From Auxenochlorella pyrenoidosa (Eukaryota > Chlorophyta > Trebouxiophyceae > Chlorellales > Chlorellaceae): a stretch of DNA of 22,708 bases. Positions 20,601 to 22,708 of the stretch are shown piece by piece. The DNA lies in assembly GCA_001430745.1 (NCBI GenBank), contig KQ481955.1, forward strand, positions 1,075,563 to 1,098,270, given 5' to 3'. The first letter of the stretch is position 1; every line of letters starts with the position of its first letter. The notes beneath the pieces were generated by a model. It worked only from the letters and a program-made list of their open reading frames with translations. It did no database searches and had not been told where the DNA came from. A program made the translations under genes and the position numbers.

Positions 20601-22708
20601 AGGCAAGCAGTGCCTGGTGCCGGCGCCACGGTCAGCAGCAACGGGTCAGCAGGGAGCGGAGCGCTGCCTGCCTGATGCTGGGCTGTACGGTGGTGCCGCC
20701 TTCCGCGGCGGTTGGGCTCCTAATGGTGTGATTGCCCACGCCGGCGGCCGGCCCTCCTCGGCAGCCCACGTCGTGATGCGGCAGCTGTCTGTGAGCGCCA
20801 GGGTGGCGCCAGCTGGCGAGCCGGCTGGTGCCGACTCGGCCTTTCAGGAGCGCCAGCGCAGCGCTCTGGAAGCCGCCCTGCAGCTGCACCTGGAGTGGAG
20901 CAGCGCTGACGAGGGCGGCGACGGCGGCAGCACAGCAGGCGCGTCGGGCGTGCCGCGCTGGCGGCTGCGGTGCGACCGCCAAGGCCAGCTGCGCAGGCTG
21001 ACGCAGCGCTACATCGAGCTGTGCAACGCCGCTGCGGCAGAGGTGGGCGCCCTGAGCCGCTGACCAGCTCGGTTCCTGCCTGGGCGCAAGTTGCTTGCCT
21101 GCACGGCGGAAGTCGCTGCCAGCTGGTCGCCGACCCCTCACCCCCACATACTGCCCCTGCTCTGCAAGCTTGGCTTGGCGCTCACCTTGCACCCCTTGCA
21201 CCCCTGGCTCTGCGCAGGCCAGGGGCGCTGAGCGCGCTGTGCTGCGGCACCAGGCCTCCACCTGGGAGCTCCTGCATGTCCTCTTCTCCGCCATTGAGGG
21301 GGAGAAGCCGGCGCGGCAGGGCCAGCGGGGCGGCGGCGCAGGGGAGGATGCTGCCATGGAGGAGGGGGAGGAGCCGCAGCTGGATCGGCTGGCTGCCTTC
21401 AAGCGCCGCGCGCAGCTCAGGTGTGGCTACCAGGCTGGCGCGGGGGGGGGCCGGGGGGCCTCGGCTGCCTCTGCTGGCGCCCGTGGCCTAAAAGCCAGCA
21501 CGCTGCCCTGATGGCCACCACTGCGCAGTTGGTCTGAGCCTGCGCGCCTCGTTGAGGGAGCCGCACTTGCAGCTTGGTGTTTCGAACGGGGCACCTGCAG
21601 AGAAGGTCCCGCCGCCTGTGGTTGCCCCACCGTCAATCATGCCCGGCACCTGCCCCCCACCCCACCGCCCCGCAGCCACTGGCTGCGCGACCGCGCGCGG
21701 CCGCATGTGGAGGCCGCCCTGCGCTCCTCCCCTGCCACCGGCGGCACCACCGCCTCCGAGCCCATTGCCGCCCAGCTGCTGGCCCTGCTGAGCGGGCACC
21801 AGGTGGCCACGGCTGCCGCGCTGGCCGCCGCCACGGGCAACCCCCGGCTCGCCACCCTGCTGGCCCAGGCGGGCGCCAAGGCTGTGGGGGCTGCTCAGCT
21901 GGCGGAGCAGCTGCGCGTGTGGGAGGAGAGCGGGTGTGAGCGGCACATCGGCGCGGCGCTGCGGCGGGTGTACCAGCTGCTGGCTGGGCGGGTGGACGAG
22001 GTGACCCCCGCCATGCAGCTCGACTGGCGGCGCGCGCTGGGCGTGCACCTCTGGTACGGCTGCCAGCCCACCGCCACGGGTGAGAGTGGGGCTGGCATGG
22101 CAAGGGGGCAGGGTGTGTGGGGGCAGGTGTGGGAGTGGGGGGTAAGGGGCCGAGCCAGGATGTGAGCACGCGGCGGAGCCACGCCGCGTTGGCTTGCTGT
22201 GGTTGTCGCGGCTCGTCTTGCCCTCCCGGCCACCCTGTGAATGTGACAGGGCCTCTCCCCCCGCACTGTCCGTTGCTGCGCAGCTCCCCGCACACACTCA
22301 TTTCCTGTCCACGCCCTCCCCAATTTCACCGCCCCGCTGCAGTGTCTGATGCGCTGGCGTCGTACACCGCGGCTGTGGAGGCAGGCGCAGCACCACCGCC
22401 GCTGCCGCTCTACGTGGAGCAGCAGGCGGCGGCCGCACCCGCAGGCGGCGCCGGCGCCTTTGACGTGGCGTTCGAGCTGCTGCGCCTGCATGCGGTGGCA
22501 TCCGACCCAGAGGCAGCGGGCGGCTCGCCGGCGGCGCTAGCCCCTCTGCTGGCTCGCCTGCTCAGGTGGGGGCTGGTTGCGGGGTTGGGGGCCCACGCTC
22601 TTTCCTCGCTCTGGTGGTTTGCCATGTGGCAGGACTGAGGGGCCGTGCCGAAGCGAGCATGGCGCGGGCAGGCTGCACAGGCAGAGCCGGCCCTGGCGCC
22701 TGGCTGAG
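13583..22708 (+). CDS. NUP98-96: NUP98-NUP96 fusion nucleoporin, 3' end outside window
   Basis: The encoded precursor would cleave itself into Nup98, a mobile FG nucleoporin that forms the permeability barrier and binds Rae1, and Nup96, a scaffold subunit of the Y complex. Exons: 13583-13607, 13766-13881, 14081-14144, 14271-14342, 14503-14580, 14700-14723, 14855-14926, 15054-15236, 15445-15524, 15697-15880, 16009-16092, 16234-16344, 16529-16606, 16724-16759, 16905-17131, 17262-17376, 17523-17698, 17888-18532, 18703-18861, 19120-19253, 19415-19803, 20088-20602, 20653-21042, 21218-21420, 21676-22079 and 22343-22565. All joins keep phase except inside exon 21 (see the entry at 19553-19803); the join 20602/20653 is tentative. 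The Nup98 part is about 921 residues, close to the human one: FG domain 1-575 with about 65 FG dipeptides, GLEBS near 212-238, a basic Ser/Pro region, and autopeptidase 791-921. The start MSFGFGAG is the first ATG of the FG frame. Confidence 0.9.
15445..15524 (+). other. GLEBS motif (Rae1/Gle2-binding) exon
   Basis: This exon carries [20 protein letters not shown], which matches the GLEBS core of Nup98 (human EYESKSLEELRLEDY; plant forms have EELRWEDY). GLEBS binds the beta-propeller protein Rae1, linking Nup98 to mRNA export. It sits near residue 212-238, in the same place as in human Nup98, inside the FG domain. The next exon continues with DGCKGNTG, comparable to the GDKG that follows in plants. 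Confidence 0.93.
18703..19535 (+). other. Nup98 autopeptidase domain (peptidase S59), exons 19-21
   Basis: The domain runs over three exons, interrupted by introns at 18862-19119 and 19254-19414. Family landmarks are [40 protein letters not shown] and [15 protein letters not shown]. The catalytic HFS triplet is at 19509-19517, and cleavage is expected between Phe and Ser at 19514/19515. No key residue appears lost, so the domain should be active. It also docks Nup98 to Nup96 after cleavage. An acidic stretch LLDSEEEEE begins the Nup96 half. Confidence 0.95.
19085..19118 (+). repeat. C-rich and CA repeat forming an intron 3' end
   Basis: Runs of C with single A lead into a short CA repeat that ends directly in the CAG acceptor of exon 20 (starts 19120). 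It is the pyrimidine tract of intron 19 of NUP98-96. Confidence 0.85.
19553..19803 (+). other. Frame-inconsistent stretch in exon 21 of NUP98-96
   Basis: The autopeptidase frame enters a run of nine G at 19553-19561 and would then read an Arg-rich tail to a TAG near 19833-19835, with poor third-position GC. From about 19575 to 19700 the best codon bias is in the next frame ([18 protein letters not shown]). From about 19720 to 19803 the third frame reads acidic [12 protein letters not shown], which splices in phase (donor ACA|GTGAGC at 19804) to the Nup96 exon at 20088. Either single-base miscounts in the G runs (also 19710-19714) or an unseen intron is needed. Confidence 0.7.
19994..19998 (+). 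terminator. Candidate intronic polyadenylation signal TGTAA
   Basis: TGTAA, the usual green-algal poly(A) signal, lies within the intron 19804-20087 that joins the Nup98 and Nup96 parts. Use of it would give a Nup98-only mRNA. It is a short motif and may be chance. Confidence 0.3.
20088..22565 (+). other. Nup96 scaffold domain, exons 22-26 (partial)
   Basis: After an acidic start ([16 protein letters not shown]) and an Ala-rich linker, the Nup96 signature [18 protein letters not shown] appears (human DPGLFMGRSFRVGWGPNW). Helical solenoid segments follow: [70 protein letters not shown] and [28 protein letters not shown] matches human LDWKRSLAIHLWYLL, and [14 protein letters not shown] comes next. 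Nup96 binds Sec13 and Nup85 in the Y complex. The last exon in the window ends at a donor at 22565/22566, and about half of the expected Nup96 C-terminus lies beyond the edge. Confidence 0.9.

Noticed and set aside
1..22708. Search by eye for tRNA or rRNA genes, transposase genes, terminal inverted repeats, viral genes, CRISPR arrays and bacterial operons.
   Set aside because: Nothing convincing was seen. The window is explained by intron-rich eukaryotic nuclear genes and their spacers.

Overview
The window looks like nuclear DNA of a green alga, most likely a Chlorella-like trebouxiophyte. It is very GC-rich with G/C-loaded third codon positions. Genes are split by dozens of short (mostly 70-270 base) spliceosomal introns with CAG-type acceptors. 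The proteins have their closest remembered relatives in plants and algae: a plant-type CK2 beta, a plastid-targeted DUF2358 protein, and a plant-like Rae1-binding motif in the nucleoporin. The organism assignment is inference; no species can be named from sequence alone.

Layout: (1) 1-4311, plus strand: the 3' part of an Ala/Gln-rich coiled-coil protein gene, open at the left edge. (2) 4859-5857, minus strand: a five-exon gene for the spliceosomal core protein SmD3. (3) 6224-8326, plus strand: a seven-exon gene for the regulatory (beta) subunit of protein kinase CK2, divergent from SmD3 across 366 bases. (4) 8946-10340, minus strand: a five-exon gene for a small Cys-containing protein that I do not recognise. 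(5) 10884-13197, minus strand: an eight-exon gene for a predicted plastid protein with a DUF2358 / NTF2-like domain and a hydrophobic C-terminal extension. (6) 13583 to beyond the right edge, plus strand: a nucleoporin gene of at least 26 exons, divergent from gene 5 across 385 bases. It encodes in order an FG-repeat domain with a Rae1-binding GLEBS motif, the Nup98 autopeptidase domain ending in HFS, and the Nup96 scaffold domain, so it is a NUP98-NUP96 fusion.

The genes are housekeeping genes and do not form one pathway; SmD3 (splicing), CK2 beta (kinase regulation) and Nup98-96 (nuclear pore) are all nuclear. Exon borders were placed by hand from splice-site consensus, codon phase and conserved protein motifs. 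Every join in genes 2-5, and nearly every join in genes 1 and 6, keeps the reading frame. The main interest lies in gene architecture: the fused NUP98-NUP96, an FG domain built largely from phase 1-1 symmetric exons, at least four GC-AG introns forced by reading frame, and an unresolved frame change between the autopeptidase and Nup96 parts. No RNA genes, transposons, CRISPR arrays or viral genes were seen.
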